Positions 7,194 through 15,030 of a DNA stretch of 29,391 bases are shown here, one piece after another (the stretch's first letter is position 1; each line of letters starts with the position of its first letter). The DNA comes from a virus. The stretch is taken from positions 1 to 29,391 of the IMG/VR virus record IMGVR_UViG_3300031951_000891, one strand, 5' to 3'. Both the position numbers and the translations under genes were made by a program. Under the pieces are notes generated by a model, which saw nothing but the letters and a program-made list of their open reading frames with translations, searched no databases and was not told the origin of the DNA.

Positions 7194-9457
7194 CAGGTTA
7201 CCCCCGCGCCGGAGATGACCGCTTCAGTCGCGCTGTTGAACCAGACGGTCGCCATACCGCGTGCGGCAAGCGTGCGGTTACCGGTGTTAGCCGTGCCCGC
7301 CTGCCGGAGGGTAGTTACCCCCGCCGTGATCGTGATAGCGGAACCACTGTCGTTGTAGATAGAGATAGCATCCCCCGCAGCGAAGGTACTGTTCGGGATG
7401 GTGATACCAGCCGAGACCGCGATGCACTTACCGACATCCCCCACCACTGCGGTGCCGCTCGTGGTCGAGCGCGGGATGCTACGGTAGCTGATAGTCACAC
7501 CGTCGATGGTCGCACCGGTTGCAACCGAGGATACCGAACCGCCGAGAGTGAGGTTACCCGAGCTAGTGACTGTACCAGTGAGGGTGATCCCGTTGACGGT
7601 GCCAGTACCACCTACCGAAGTGACCGTACCAGCACCGGGCGTAATCGTGGTCCAGATCGGGGGTGAGCTGGACCCCTGCGAGGTAAGCACCTGCCCGCTA
7701 GTGCCGTAGTTAGCGCCGCTGAGCCCGAAGGCCCCTCCTGCAGCAATGCGGAAATACTCGGCAGGAGTAGTGGAGTTCGCGGTGAAGAACCGCAGGTCGG
7801 CGTAGTTACCAGAAGTGGACTGCACTGATCGGATGCTGGCGGTGCGAGCTAGCGACCCAGCCCCGTTGGGGTCGAAGTGGAGAGCCACACCCGTGTTGAC
7901 ACTGGCGTTGACGAAGTTGGAGAGAACCAGCGCGTCGGTGACTGCGCCGCCAGATGCAGTGCGGATTTCGGTTTTGCCCTGCGGGGTCGTTGTGCCGATC
8001 CCGACGTCGCCGCCAGACAGGATGCGCATACGCTCAGTTTCGCTGGTATAGAAGCCGAGGTCGGAAAAAGTAGCTGTGCTATTCTGCCCTGCCGAAATGC
8101 CGGGGATGGTTCCGTCTGTAGCCTGAACGATGTTCAGCGGAGCTAGAGTGCCGTTGGCGCAGAAGGTGGCCAGCGTGTAGGCATTGCCGCGATAAGAAGT
8201 GAACCCTTCCGAGTGTAGGTACGCATCAGGCGTAGTCGTGTTGATCCCGACGTAACCCGTCGTGCCGATCCGCATCCGCTCAGTGCCGCCAGCAAGGAAG
8301 GCCAGCGCGCGAGGCGACCCAGTGCCTCCGTTTACGTTGCCGATGGTGGTTTCTTGCGTTGTGTCGTTTACACGGATTTCAAAACGGTCGTAGTTAACAC
8401 CGAATGGATCAGTGCCCTCTTTGGGAGCGAACAGGGTGTACCCGTTGTTGTCGCCGCGTATGGTTAGGCCGCCGTTGACGTCGAGTATAGTTGAGGGCGT
8501 CGTGGTCCCAATCCCGACGTTGCCCGATGTGTTGATGCGCAGCCGCTCGACGTCGTTAGTGAGTAGCGCATACGGGTGGTTAGACGCTGTGCCCGAGTAA
8601 GCAATACCTGCTAGACAGTAACCAACGCGCTGGGTTGTGGTGCCATCACTGGCCCCAATCTGCACACCGGAGCCAGCCGATACATACAGGCGCTCCCCGG
8701 AGGATGCCGTACCGATCCCGACGTTGCCGCTGGTGTCGATGCGTACGCGCTCAGCCCCTCCAATAAAGAACGTCATCGGAAGGTTAGTGCCCGAACCTAC
8801 AATGCTGGAAACGACCCGCGCATCGGTGGCGGTAGCCGCAATCGACATGAAAGACGCGTTGTCCGGGTTAGACGAATTAAAGCAGACAAAATTAGTCTGG
8901 GACGCGGTTCCGCTCGGTATGGCGTTCACTGCGGTATTCTGGTTGGTCCCCGAGCTTTGGAACGTTAGGCGAGAAGAAATCGTGGCGTTGGAAAAGTCCC
9001 CGAGAATACGCTGAGCAGTACCTCCGAACTGTAGGTCCCCGACAAGTGTGCCAAGCGAGGTCACGGCGTCTACGACGTTAGTGCCGTCGTTGTACACAAC
9101 ACGCGAACTACCTGCTGGTACGGTAACGCCGCTACCAGCAGCGGTCTTGACGAGGATGCTATCCGCGCAGTCGTTCTTGACGATGTACGCCTTCTCGATG
9201 GAAGGCACGACGAGGTTACGGGTCGCGCCCCCAGTGGTGCCCGTGCAGCGCAGGCGCATGTTGCGGGCCGTCTGGCTGGCGTTGGTATCCGTCAGGGTAA
9301 GGGTGACGTTGCCGCTGGCAAAGGTAACATCCGCCGAACCAGCGATGGCCTCTTCAATAGCAGTGCCAAGGTTGAGGTTAGTGACGTCACCCCACGTGGT
9401 GTTGTTCTCACCAGTAGCCATGAGCTGGAACTTGAGGTTGCTATAAGTACTCGGCAT
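7193..9457 (-). CDS. Tail fibre protein with VGIGT repeats
   Basis: 754 aa. The N-terminus (LKFQLMATGENNTTWGDVTN) is a familiar fibre-attachment start. Residues 236-500 carry four spaced repeats of the form ERxRI-x(3-4)-G-x-VGI-G/N-T, at about residues 236, 304, 393 and 475, plus a degenerate one near 567. These repeats are typical of trimeric beta-stranded shafts in phage and marine-bacterial fibre proteins. Residues 610-650 are rich in TVTSVGGTGTV-like strands. The last 90 residues form a beta domain (YNDSGSAITITAGVTTLRQA) ending AVISGAGVT. There is no recognisable S74 chaperone domain. The next gene encodes a Gly-rich protein that may cap it. Confidence 0.75.
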   Translation of the reverse strand: MPSTYSNLKFQLMATGENNTTWGDVTNLNLGTAIEEAIAGSADVTFASGNVTLTLTDTNASQTARNMRLRCTGTTGGATRNLVVPSIEKAYIVKNDCADSILVKTAAGSGVTVPAGSSRVVYNDGTNVVDAVTSLGTLVGDLQFGGTAQRILGDFSNATISSRLTFQSSGTNQNTAVNAIPSGTASQTNFVCFNSSNPDNASFMSIAATATDARVVSSIVGSGTNLPMTFFIGGAERVRIDTSGNVGIGTASSGERLYVSAGSGVQIGASDGTTTQRVGYCLAGIAYSGTASNHPYALLTNDVERLRINTSGNVGIGTTTPSTILDVNGGLTIRGDNNGYTLFAPKEGTDPFGVNYDRFEIRVNDTTQETTIGNVNGGTGSPRALAFLAGGTERMRIGTTGYVGINTTTPDAYLHSEGFTSYRGNAYTLATFCANGTLAPLNIVQATDGTIPGISAGQNSTATFSDLGFYTSETERMRILSGGDVGIGTTTPQGKTEIRTASGGAVTDALVLSNFVNASVNTGVALHFDPNGAGSLARTASIRSVQSTSGNYADLRFFTANSTTPAEYFRIAAGGAFGLSGANYGTSGQVLTSQGSSSPPIWTTITPGAGTVTSVGGTGTVNGITLTGTVTSSGNLTLGGSVSSVATGATIDGVTISYRSIPRSTTSGTAVVGDVGKCIAVSAGITIPNSTFAAGDAISIYNDSGSAITITAGVTTLRQAGTANTGNRTLAARGMATVWFNSATEAVISGAGVT
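7958..8752 (-). repeat. Four VGIGT shaft repeats within the tail fibre gene
   Basis: The encoded units share ERxRI, then a Gly-Asn/Asp/Tyr-Val-Gly-Ile-Gly/Asn-Thr core, followed by a variable stretch of 65-90 residues. The DNA core (GACGTTGCCGGA-like on one strand and its variants) is partly conserved, so the copies probably arose by duplication and then diverged. Confidence 0.7.
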
Positions 9458-9466
9458 ATTCGTTCC

Positions 9467-10846
9467 TTACGTCGGGATTTCCACCCAGACTACTGTATTG
9501 CCATCTACTACTTGAGTCCAGTTCCCCGTCTGGGAGTCATCAACTGCTTGCCAGTTGGGGGTCTGTGTATCGTTGACAGCCGTCCAACTCCCAGCTTGCG
9601 CATCATCTACCGGCTGCCAATTAGGGGTTTGGTTGTCATTTATGACTCCCCAGATAAGTGGTGTAGTTACGTACCCTACAGCTGATACACCAACCGGTAG
9701 CGCTTTGGAACTCCCTACTACCGTAACAGAGCCAACAGAAGCTGTAGCGTTGACCCCTGTAACTACTACGCTGCGGGGCAGCGCGACGAAGACTGAACCT
9801 ACCGCACCCGTACCAGCAACCCCGGTGACAGATACATTAACTCCCGCAGTCACACTAACCGAGACGGTGCCAATAGACCCAGTAGCTTCTACGCCGGTCA
9901 GGGTAGTGTTAGCCTTGGCCGCTACGGTAGCAGTGCCGACGGACCCGGTTGCGCTGACCCCAGTGACGGGGACGTTGAGGATAACTAGCGCAGTAGCGGT
10001 GCCGATGGAGCCAACTGCGCTGACCCCAGTGACGGTAGTGTTAGCCTTGGCGGCAACCGTAGCGGTGCCGATAGAGCCAGTGGCTTCTACGCCAGTAGGT
10101 GTGACGTTGGCCTTGGCAGTAACCGTAACCGTACCGATAGAGCCGGTGGCGCTGACCCCGGTGACGGTAGTGTTGGCCTTGGCGGCGACAGTCGAGGCAC
10201 CGATAGCGCCAGTAGCGCTGACCCCGGTAACGGTAGTGTTAGCCTTACCTACGGCATCGGCGGTGCCGATGGAGCCAGTCGCCGCTACGCCTGTGACCGA
10301 GACTAACGTAGCACCTACGCTGACCGTAACAGTGCCGATGGAGCCAGTCGCGCTGACCCCCGTCAGGGTGGTGTTAGCCTTACCTGTAGCGTCAACGGTA
10401 CCGATAGCGCCGGTAGCAACAACGCCTGTGACTGCTACGTTAGTAGTGCCCGCACTGATGGTAACCGTACCGACAGCACCGGTAGCTTCCACACCAGTTA
10501 GAGTGACGTTGGCCTTGGCTGCGACTGCGACTGTACCGACAGCACCGGTAGCTTCTACACCCGTTACCGTGGTGTTGGCTTTGCCCGTAGCATCCGCAGT
10601 GCCGATGGAGCCGGTAGCGACGACGCCTGTTACGGTAGTGTTGGCCTTGGCCGCTACGGTCGCGGTGCCGATAGCGCCGGTAGCTTCTACGCCGGTTAGT
10701 GTGGTGTTAGCTTTGGCTGCGACTGCGACTGTACCGACAGCACCGGTAGCTTCTACACCAGTTACGTTTACGGTTACCGCACCGGATGCAGCCGCGCTCG
10801 GGAATGCGCCGAGTGGTAGTGCACCAAGGGGAGCGAAACCAAGCAT
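9467..10846 (-). CDS. Repetitive fibre-like protein (16 tandem 22-residue repeats)
   Basis: 459 aa with three parts. Residues 1-24 are a hydrophobic Gly/Ala/Leu/Phe segment (MLGFAPLGALPLGAFP). Residues 25-383 are about 16 tandem units of 22-24 residues with consensus VTGVxATGSIGTxxVxAKANT, each likely giving two beta strands, followed by a degenerate unit. Residues 403-457 are five 11-residue units with a fixed Trp and Asp (N/D-D-x-Q-T-x-N-W-x-x-V). Such stacked strands suggest a thin fibre or spike. Position between other adhesin genes supports a surface role. The ribosome-binding site is GGTGGTAG-like. A long antisense frame here is a by-product of the repeats. Confidence 0.65.
   Translation of the reverse strand: MLGFAPLGALPLGAFPSAAASGAVTVNVTGVEATGAVGTVAVAAKANTTLTGVEATGAIGTATVAAKANTTVTGVVATGSIGTADATGKANTTVTGVEATGAVGTVAVAAKANVTLTGVEATGAVGTVTISAGTTNVAVTGVVATGAIGTVDATGKANTTLTGVSATGSIGTVTVSVGATLVSVTGVAATGSIGTADAVGKANTTVTGVSATGAIGASTVAAKANTTVTGVSATGSIGTVTVTAKANVTPTGVEATGSIGTATVAAKANTTVTGVSAVGSIGTATALVILNVPVTGVSATGSVGTATVAAKANTTLTGVEATGSIGTVSVSVTAGVNVSVTGVAGTGAVGSVFVALPRSVVVTGVNATASVGSVTVVGSSKALPVGVSAVGYVTTPLIWGVINDNQTPNWQPVDDAQAGSWTAVNDTQTPNWQAVDDSQTGNWTQVVDGNTVVWVEIPT
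9476..9640 (-). repeat. Five 33-bp repeats encoding Trp-containing 11-mers
   Basis: Units read NDNQTPNWQPV, DDAQAGSWTAV, NDTQTPNWQAV, DDSQTGNWTQV and VDGNTVVWVEI. The regular Trp spacing of 11 residues suggests a small stacked carbohydrate-binding or trimer-closing tip. Confidence 0.8.
9698..10774 (-). repeat. Tandem ~66-bp coding repeats (16 units)
   Basis: The units are mostly 66 bp, with a few of 69 or 72 bp, and stay in frame. Each encodes TGVxATG(S/A)(I/V)GT. Copies differ at many third positions but share blocks such as the one encoding AKANTT, so recombination between copies could change fibre length. Confidence 0.85.
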
Positions 10847-10889
10847 CTACCACCAACCGATCAAAACGGAGCCGTCAGCGGCTTTTATC

Positions 10890-11201
10890 CTACGACCACA
10901 CCTCAATCGCGGTGCCAGCCGGTAGCAGACCAGCCTGCTCCATCTGCACCAATACAGGAAAACTCTCGGCGAGGATAATCTCTTGTGCCGCTAGCCCGCG
11001 AACCATCGCATAGGCGGTGGCTGGATCAGCGATAGAGACAGACCAGATATTAGCAAACCGCGCCGGGCCAATTTTTTCAAGAAATTGCAGCGCCGTCATT
11101 GTGTCCGCAAGGTCGTTTGCTCGCAGCCAGTAGCCTTCCGGTGCGGTGTCACCCTCAAAGTTGCCGCAGCACTGTCCGGTCATGTCATACAGCATCGCCA
11201 T
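10890..11201 (-). CDS. Hypothetical protein
   Basis: 103 aa. I chose the ATG at 11201 because GGAG lies 6 nt upstream and is itself part of the stop codon region of the preceding gene (TAGGAG); a TTG one codon earlier and an ATG two codons later are less likely. The protein is mildly acidic and mixed in composition, with two Cys near the N-terminus (TGQCCGNFEGD) and helical segments (ALQFLEKIGPARFANIWSV). I do not recognise a family. It sits between the last Gly-rich adhesin and the repetitive fibre, so a fibre-assembly accessory or chaperone is a reasonable guess only. Confidence 0.6.
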   Translation of the reverse strand: MAMLYDMTGQCCGNFEGDTAPEGYWLRANDLADTMTALQFLEKIGPARFANIWSVSIADPATAYAMVRGLAAQEIILAESFPVLVQMEQAGLLPAGTAIEVWS

Positions 11202-11210
11202 CAAAATCTC

Positions 11211-12149
11211 CTACCACCACATGATGATGACAAAACCATCACCACCCTTACCGCCAGCACCACCAGTGACGCCTCCGCCACCTCCACCGCCACCAGAACC
11301 CCAACCGCCTTCCGCTCCCGCACCACCGACACCAGCAGCCCCGTTTGAGCCACCACCAGTGCCGCCAGAGGTGAAGAACGGCATCAGCCGGTTACGCATC
11401 TCGTCAACGCGCATTCCGCGATTGAGGCCGATGTTACCCGCACCGCCAGCGGCAGTGCCTCCAGCGACAGCCGAGAAAGGCCCGCCCGCCGGGATCGCAC
11501 CGCCCGCGAAGTTGGTGTTGCCTGTCGGCGTTCCGCCCCCGCCTGTCCCACCCGTCACCGGGATTGTCGTTGGTAGTGTCAGCGCACCGCCAGCAGCACC
11601 TGTGTGAGCGCCGCCAGCAGTTCCGGCCTGCCCCGCAATCGAGAAAAATACCGAGCCGGTCGAGAACACTCCCGTAGCGCCGACAGTGCCAGCCGTGCCG
11701 CCTGCGCCACCAGCTGATGCAGTCCCGGCACCGCCGCCTTGGCCGCCGCCACCCAGATAGGTCAGAACATTCGTGTTGGTCCCGTTCGGTTGAACCGAGA
11801 TGTTGTTAGCTTGGTTATTGCCACCTGCTGCCCCCGCAGCGCCGCCGGGGGCACCGCGAGCGACTTGCAGAAACAGGCTGTTGGGCAGCAACGCGGCGGG
11901 TATAAGCAGACCCTGCCGTGATCCAGACCCACCCCCCCCGCCGCCGCCTCGCGCCGTGCCAGCAGCCCCAGTAAAGCCGCCGCCGCCGCCGCCGCCGCCG
12001 TTTTGGTTGAGAATATAAATCCAGCTAGCCCCCTGCGGCTTGCTCCATGCCACCCAGCCACGGGTCGATGAAATCGTCCCGGAGTTATCTGAAACCGTAA
12101 AGACCCTGAAGCCCGATATGCTGTCTGTGGGGAGTGCGTCAGGTATCAT
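11211..12149 (-). CDS. Glycine-rich adhesin-like protein, paralogue 3
   Basis: 312 aa, last of three tandem paralogues. Residues 1-50 form a small beta domain shared with its neighbours (MIPDALPTDSISGFRVF and VAWSKPQGASWIYILNQN). Two long Gly runs follow around a TARGG core, then a LLIPAALLPNSLFLQV segment, then Gly/Ala/Asn-rich sequence with GGGGTPTGNTNFAGGAI, and finally GGDGFVIIMWW at the C-terminus. This architecture suits polyglycine-II sandwich adhesins. It holds an uninterrupted run of eight G on the coding strand (11932-11939). The start follows the paralogue stop by one base. Function as a receptor-binding protein is inferred. Confidence 0.65.
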   Translation of the reverse strand: MIPDALPTDSISGFRVFTVSDNSGTISSTRGWVAWSKPQGASWIYILNQNGGGGGGGGFTGAAGTARGGGGGGGSGSRQGLLIPAALLPNSLFLQVARGAPGGAAGAAGGNNQANNISVQPNGTNTNVLTYLGGGGQGGGAGTASAGGAGGTAGTVGATGVFSTGSVFFSIAGQAGTAGGAHTGAAGGALTLPTTIPVTGGTGGGGTPTGNTNFAGGAIPAGGPFSAVAGGTAAGGAGNIGLNRGMRVDEMRNRLMPFFTSGGTGGGSNGAAGVGGAGAEGGWGSGGGGGGGGVTGGAGGKGGDGFVIIMWW

Positions 12150-12150
12150 G

Positions 12151-13074
12151 TCACCACCACATAATCATTACGAAGCCGTCGCCGCCTTGGCCGCCAGCCC
12201 CACCGGTCACACCGCCGCCGCCTCCGCCGCCTCCGCAGCCGTAAGCCCCGCGCCCACCACGACCGCCGACACCAGAGGCCCCGTTGCTGCCGCCCCCCGT
12301 CCCGCCTGAAAAGAACAAGCCTTCAAGCGGAGAGACACGCGTGTCGAGTTGGATGCCGAAGTTAAGCCCGTTGAGGCCGTCCCCACCGCCCGCCACACCA
12401 CCAGCAATGGTAGGCATTCGGCCCGCAGCATTGATCGCACCACCTGCAAAATTGGTGTTGCCGGTTGGTGTGCCGCCCCCTCCAGTCCCGCCTGTAACCC
12501 ATGTGGTGGGCGGCGTAAGCGCCGCGCCTGCCGCACCCGTCTGCGCGCCGCCAGCCGTGCCGCCGCCGCCCGCAATGATGTAGAGAAGCCCGCCTGCTCC
12601 GAACGGGACTGTCCCCGCCGTGCTGCTCGCCCCGCCTGCGGTTCCGCCAGCCGTGCCTGATCCAGCGCCGCCGCCAATCGAGTTACCCGCGCCGTTCAAG
12701 ATACCGACTTGGTTGATGGTGGCTTGGTCAACGCAAATGTCGTTGGCAGTCCCGTTGTTGCCAGCACTGCCAGCAGAACCAGCCGGACCGCCCGCATGGA
12801 CCTTTATCCAGATGCGATCCGGCAGGAGACAGGCGGGGATCAACAGGCGCTGGCAAGACCCTGCGCCCCCACCACCGCCACCGCCGCGCGCCGTTCCTGC
12901 GGCACCGGAAAAGCCGCCACCGCCGCCGCCGCCGGGGTTCTGATTGATCATATAGATGAACGTGCAGCCTTGCGGCTTATCCCAGTGCGTCCACGCACTA
13001 CTGCTCTGGCCCGAGCCCTTAGTAAAGAACCGGTAGCCGGAAACGCTGTCCAGCGGGAGGGGGAAGGGGATCAT
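12151..13074 (-). CDS. Glycine-rich adhesin-like protein, paralogue 2
   Basis: 307 aa, middle copy of the tandem triplet. It keeps the common frame: MIPFPLPLDSVSGYRFF start, HWDKPQGCTFIYMINQN, Gly runs around TARGG, LLIPACLLPDRIWIKV, GGGGTPTGNTNFAGGAI and a GGDGFVMIMWW end. It differs from its neighbours mainly in residues 95-190, the loop-rich Gly/Ala/Asn part, and in the stretch before the terminal Gly block. Two Cys appear that paralogue 3 lacks. The ATG lies one base after the TGA of paralogue 1, so translation is probably coupled. Likely surface-exposed; the receptor is unknown. Confidence 0.65.
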   Translation of the reverse strand: MIPFPLPLDSVSGYRFFTKGSGQSSSAWTHWDKPQGCTFIYMINQNPGGGGGGGFSGAAGTARGGGGGGGAGSCQRLLIPACLLPDRIWIKVHAGGPAGSAGSAGNNGTANDICVDQATINQVGILNGAGNSIGGGAGSGTAGGTAGGASSTAGTVPFGAGGLLYIIAGGGGTAGGAQTGAAGAALTPPTTWVTGGTGGGGTPTGNTNFAGGAINAAGRMPTIAGGVAGGGDGLNGLNFGIQLDTRVSPLEGLFFSGGTGGGSNGASGVGGRGGRGAYGCGGGGGGGGVTGGAGGQGGDGFVMIMWW

Positions 13075-13075
13075 C

Positions 13076-14005
13076 TCACCACCACGCTACGAGGACGAAA
13101 CCATCCCCGCCTTGGCCGCCAGCGCCGCCAGTCACACCGCCGCCGCCGCCACCGCCGCCCGATCCCCAGCCTGCGCGCCCTCCGTTGCCGCCCACACCAG
13201 CCGCGCCGTTGGTGCCACCCCCGCTCCCGCCAGAGGTAAAGAAGGGCCGAAGACGCTGGCTCAATGCGTCAACCCGTGAGCCGATACCCAAGCCGGGAAG
13301 CCCAGCGCCACCAGCAGCAGCGCCGCCCGCAATCTGCGGCCACGCCCCCGTCGCGGTGATCGCGCCGCCGGTGAAATTGGTATTGCCGGTCGGGGTGCCG
13401 CCGCCGCCCGCCCCCCCTGTCAGGAAAACCTGAGCGCTTGGCGTGACGGATGAGCCGTTAGCGCCGGTATGGGCACCGCCCGCAGAGCCGCCTTGCCCCG
13501 CAATGGTCGCAAAGGCCGCGCCGAACGCCATCGGCCCGGGGTTGCCGATAGCACCCGCACTGCCGCCAGAACCGCCCGCCGATGCGGTCCCGGCACCCCC
13601 ACCGATGCCGTTCGCGCCGGGATTAACGAGGACGTTCTGGGTTGTGGTATTCGGCGCGATGCAGATGTAGCTGCTGCCACCGTTGCTCCCTGCCGCGCTT
13701 GCCGCACCGCCCGCACCGCCGCTGCCGGGCTTGAAGTAGAGCGTGTCGGGCAGCACCGCCGCCGGGATCAGCAGGCGGCTCACCGAGCCGCTCCCACCAC
13801 CACCTCCACCCCCGCGAGCCGTGCCCGCCGCGCCGGTGCGGCCACCCCCGCCGCCACCGCCGCCGTTCAACACCAGAAAATAGATCATCGAGCAGCCTTG
13901 CGGCTTGCTCCACGCCACCCAGCCGCGTGTCGTCGTCCCATCCAGCGAGGGCTGGAAGAACTGAATACCGGTTACGCCATCTATGGGGAGGGCGTTAGGG
14001 ATCAT
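13076..14005 (-). CDS. Glycine-rich adhesin-like protein, paralogue 1
   Basis: 309 aa from the ATG at 14005, one base after the TGA of the upstream gene; the frame is open 24 codons further up, but that part overlaps the upstream coding region and lacks the conserved MIPxxLPxD start. It shares all blocks of the two following paralogues: VAWSKPQGCSMIYFLVLN, Gly runs around TARGG, LLIPAAVLPDTLYFKP, GGGGTPTGNTNFTGGAI and the GGDGFVLVAWW end. Variation is concentrated between the blocks. The triplet looks like local gene duplication followed by divergence of exposed loops. Confidence 0.65.
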   Translation of the reverse strand: MIPNALPIDGVTGIQFFQPSLDGTTTRGWVAWSKPQGCSMIYFLVLNGGGGGGGGRTGAAGTARGGGGGGGSGSVSRLLIPAAVLPDTLYFKPGSGGAGGAASAAGSNGGSSYICIAPNTTTQNVLVNPGANGIGGGAGTASAGGSGGSAGAIGNPGPMAFGAAFATIAGQGGSAGGAHTGANGSSVTPSAQVFLTGGAGGGGTPTGNTNFTGGAITATGAWPQIAGGAAAGGAGLPGLGIGSRVDALSQRLRPFFTSGGSGGGTNGAAGVGGNGGRAGWGSGGGGGGGGVTGGAGGQGGDGFVLVAWW

Positions 14006-14006
14006 G

Positions 14007-14453
14007 TCAATACTTCGAACCGAAGGTCGTGACAGCGTATCCAGTGCCCGACGCGCCGGTCGAAGTGCCGAAACCAATCAGCAGGCGAGTGCCCGGAGGC
14101 AGGGCGCGGCGCACCGAGAACACATAGGCGTTCTGGGCCAGTGTGTTGGACGTAGTGGTCACAACCGTGCTGATCTCGTCGATCATCGCAGTGTTCGCCA
14201 CCGTGTTAGTCGTGCCGGGTGTGAAAGCACCAGTCGCGGTGCAGAAGAACAGGCGCGCGACAGTCGCGGCGGGAGAACCCACCGGCTTGAGGACCACGCT
14301 ATCCACCCAGCCACCCTCGGTAGCGTCGGCCTGAAAGATCACCTCCAGTGTGCCGGTGCCGTCCTGTGCCGTGACAGCCGTTGGGCCTCGGACAGCACCA
14401 CCGACCTGAACATCAGGGGTGCGGCCATAGATCGGATTGACGTTAGCTGCCAT
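14007..14453 (-). CDS. Small virion/tail-associated protein
   Basis: 148 aa. All-beta appearance with Thr/Gly/Ala-rich strands (GTGTLEVIFQADATEGGWVD, ATVARLFFCTATGAFTPG, PPGTRLLIGFGTSTGASG). GAGGTG lies a few bases before the ATG. It stands between another small beta protein and the Gly-rich adhesins, so a baseplate or adhesin-adaptor role fits. Small proteins of this look are frequent in phage tail regions, but I cannot name the family. Confidence 0.6.
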   Translation of the reverse strand: MAANVNPIYGRTPDVQVGGAVRGPTAVTAQDGTGTLEVIFQADATEGGWVDSVVLKPVGSPAATVARLFFCTATGAFTPGTTNTVANTAMIDEISTVVTTTSNTLAQNAYVFSVRRALPPGTRLLIGFGTSTGASGTGYAVTTFGSKY

Positions 14454-14461
14454 AAATCACC

Positions 14462-14845
14462 TCAAAGTGCCACAAAGCCACGGCTCAAGACGTTGGTTAG
14501 CGCAACGGAAGACGCCGACAGGTCAACAGCCTCTGGGCTGATGATGACGGTCGAAGTCCCGGTCAGCGAAAGCAGGGCTTGCGAGTAGGTCGTGCCGTTC
14601 CACCGCATTTCGAAAGGATCGCGGGTCAGTGTCAGGCCGTTGGTCGAGATTAGGCCCACCCCATAGGCGAAGTTGGCACCCGAAGTGATGAAATAGGGAA
14701 CCAGCCGATTAGCCAGTTCCGTACCCACCTCTGCGGGCGCAAGATAGTCGCCGTTAGTCGCATCGCGTACCCCCGTGGCCGAAAGCGTTAGTGCCCCCGT
14801 CCCTGTGGTTGCGGTCGTAACCCGGATGCGGTTGGCTAGGGCCAT
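14462..14845 (-). CDS. Small virion/tail-associated protein
   Basis: 127 aa. It begins MALANRIRVTTATTGTGALT, a start I associate with short phage structural proteins placed before fibre genes. The middle is beta-rich with NRLVPYFITSGANFAYGVGL and PFEMRWNGTTYSQALLSLTG; the last 20 residues form a hydrophobic strand or helix pair. It directly follows the holin-like gene and is followed by another small beta protein. A role as fibre adaptor or minor virion protein is inferred from context. Confidence 0.6.
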   Translation of the reverse strand: MALANRIRVTTATTGTGALTLSATGVRDATNGDYLAPAEVGTELANRLVPYFITSGANFAYGVGLISTNGLTLTRDPFEMRWNGTTYSQALLSLTGTSTVIISPEAVDLSASSVALTNVLSRGFVAL

Positions 14846-14849
14846 CTAA

Positions 14850-15020
14850 CTACCCAGTCTTACGCTTCGACCTGATCGACCAAACAGCGGTGAAGATGGT
14901 AGCAAATGCACCGGCCAGAGCCACAGCGGTCTCGGAGTCGATCCAACCCTTACCCACCAGTACGCCGCCGCCCGCTGCGAGGATGGTACGGACGACACCG
15001 TAGAGTTCACTCTTCGTCAT
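14850..15020 (-). CDS. Holin-like small membrane protein (Pam3 gp28-type)
   Basis: 56 aa, found by reading the gap after the endolysin. It begins MTKSELYGVVRTILAAGGGV, has a KGWID turn near residues 24-28, then a second hydrophobic helix (TAVALAGAFATIFTAVWSI) and a basic tail RSKRKTG. Two TM helices with a short WID turn and a basic C-terminus match a common family of small phage holins. An AGGGG lies about 8 nt before the ATG, and the endolysin stop is only 10 nt upstream. It should make the inner-membrane lesion that releases the endolysin. Membrane insertion is predicted by eye. Confidence 0.75.
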   Translation of the reverse strand: MTKSELYGVVRTILAAGGGVLVGKGWIDSETAVALAGAFATIFTAVWSIRSKRKTG

Positions 15021-15030
15021 TATAAAACCC

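Noticed and set aside
9698-10774. CRISPR-like repeated array
   Set aside because: Units are 66-72 bp, contiguous without unique spacers, and stay in a protein-coding frame.
9555-10925. 456-aa open frame on the plus strand
   Set aside because: It is the exact antisense of the 22-residue repeat gene. The repeat codons happen to have no antisense stops; composition is Val/Pro/Thr filler and the frame has no ribosome-binding site or neighbours on that strand.
11146-13670. Several Pro-rich plus-strand frames
   Set aside because: They are antisense to polyglycine codons (GGN read as NCC), which yields proline runs.
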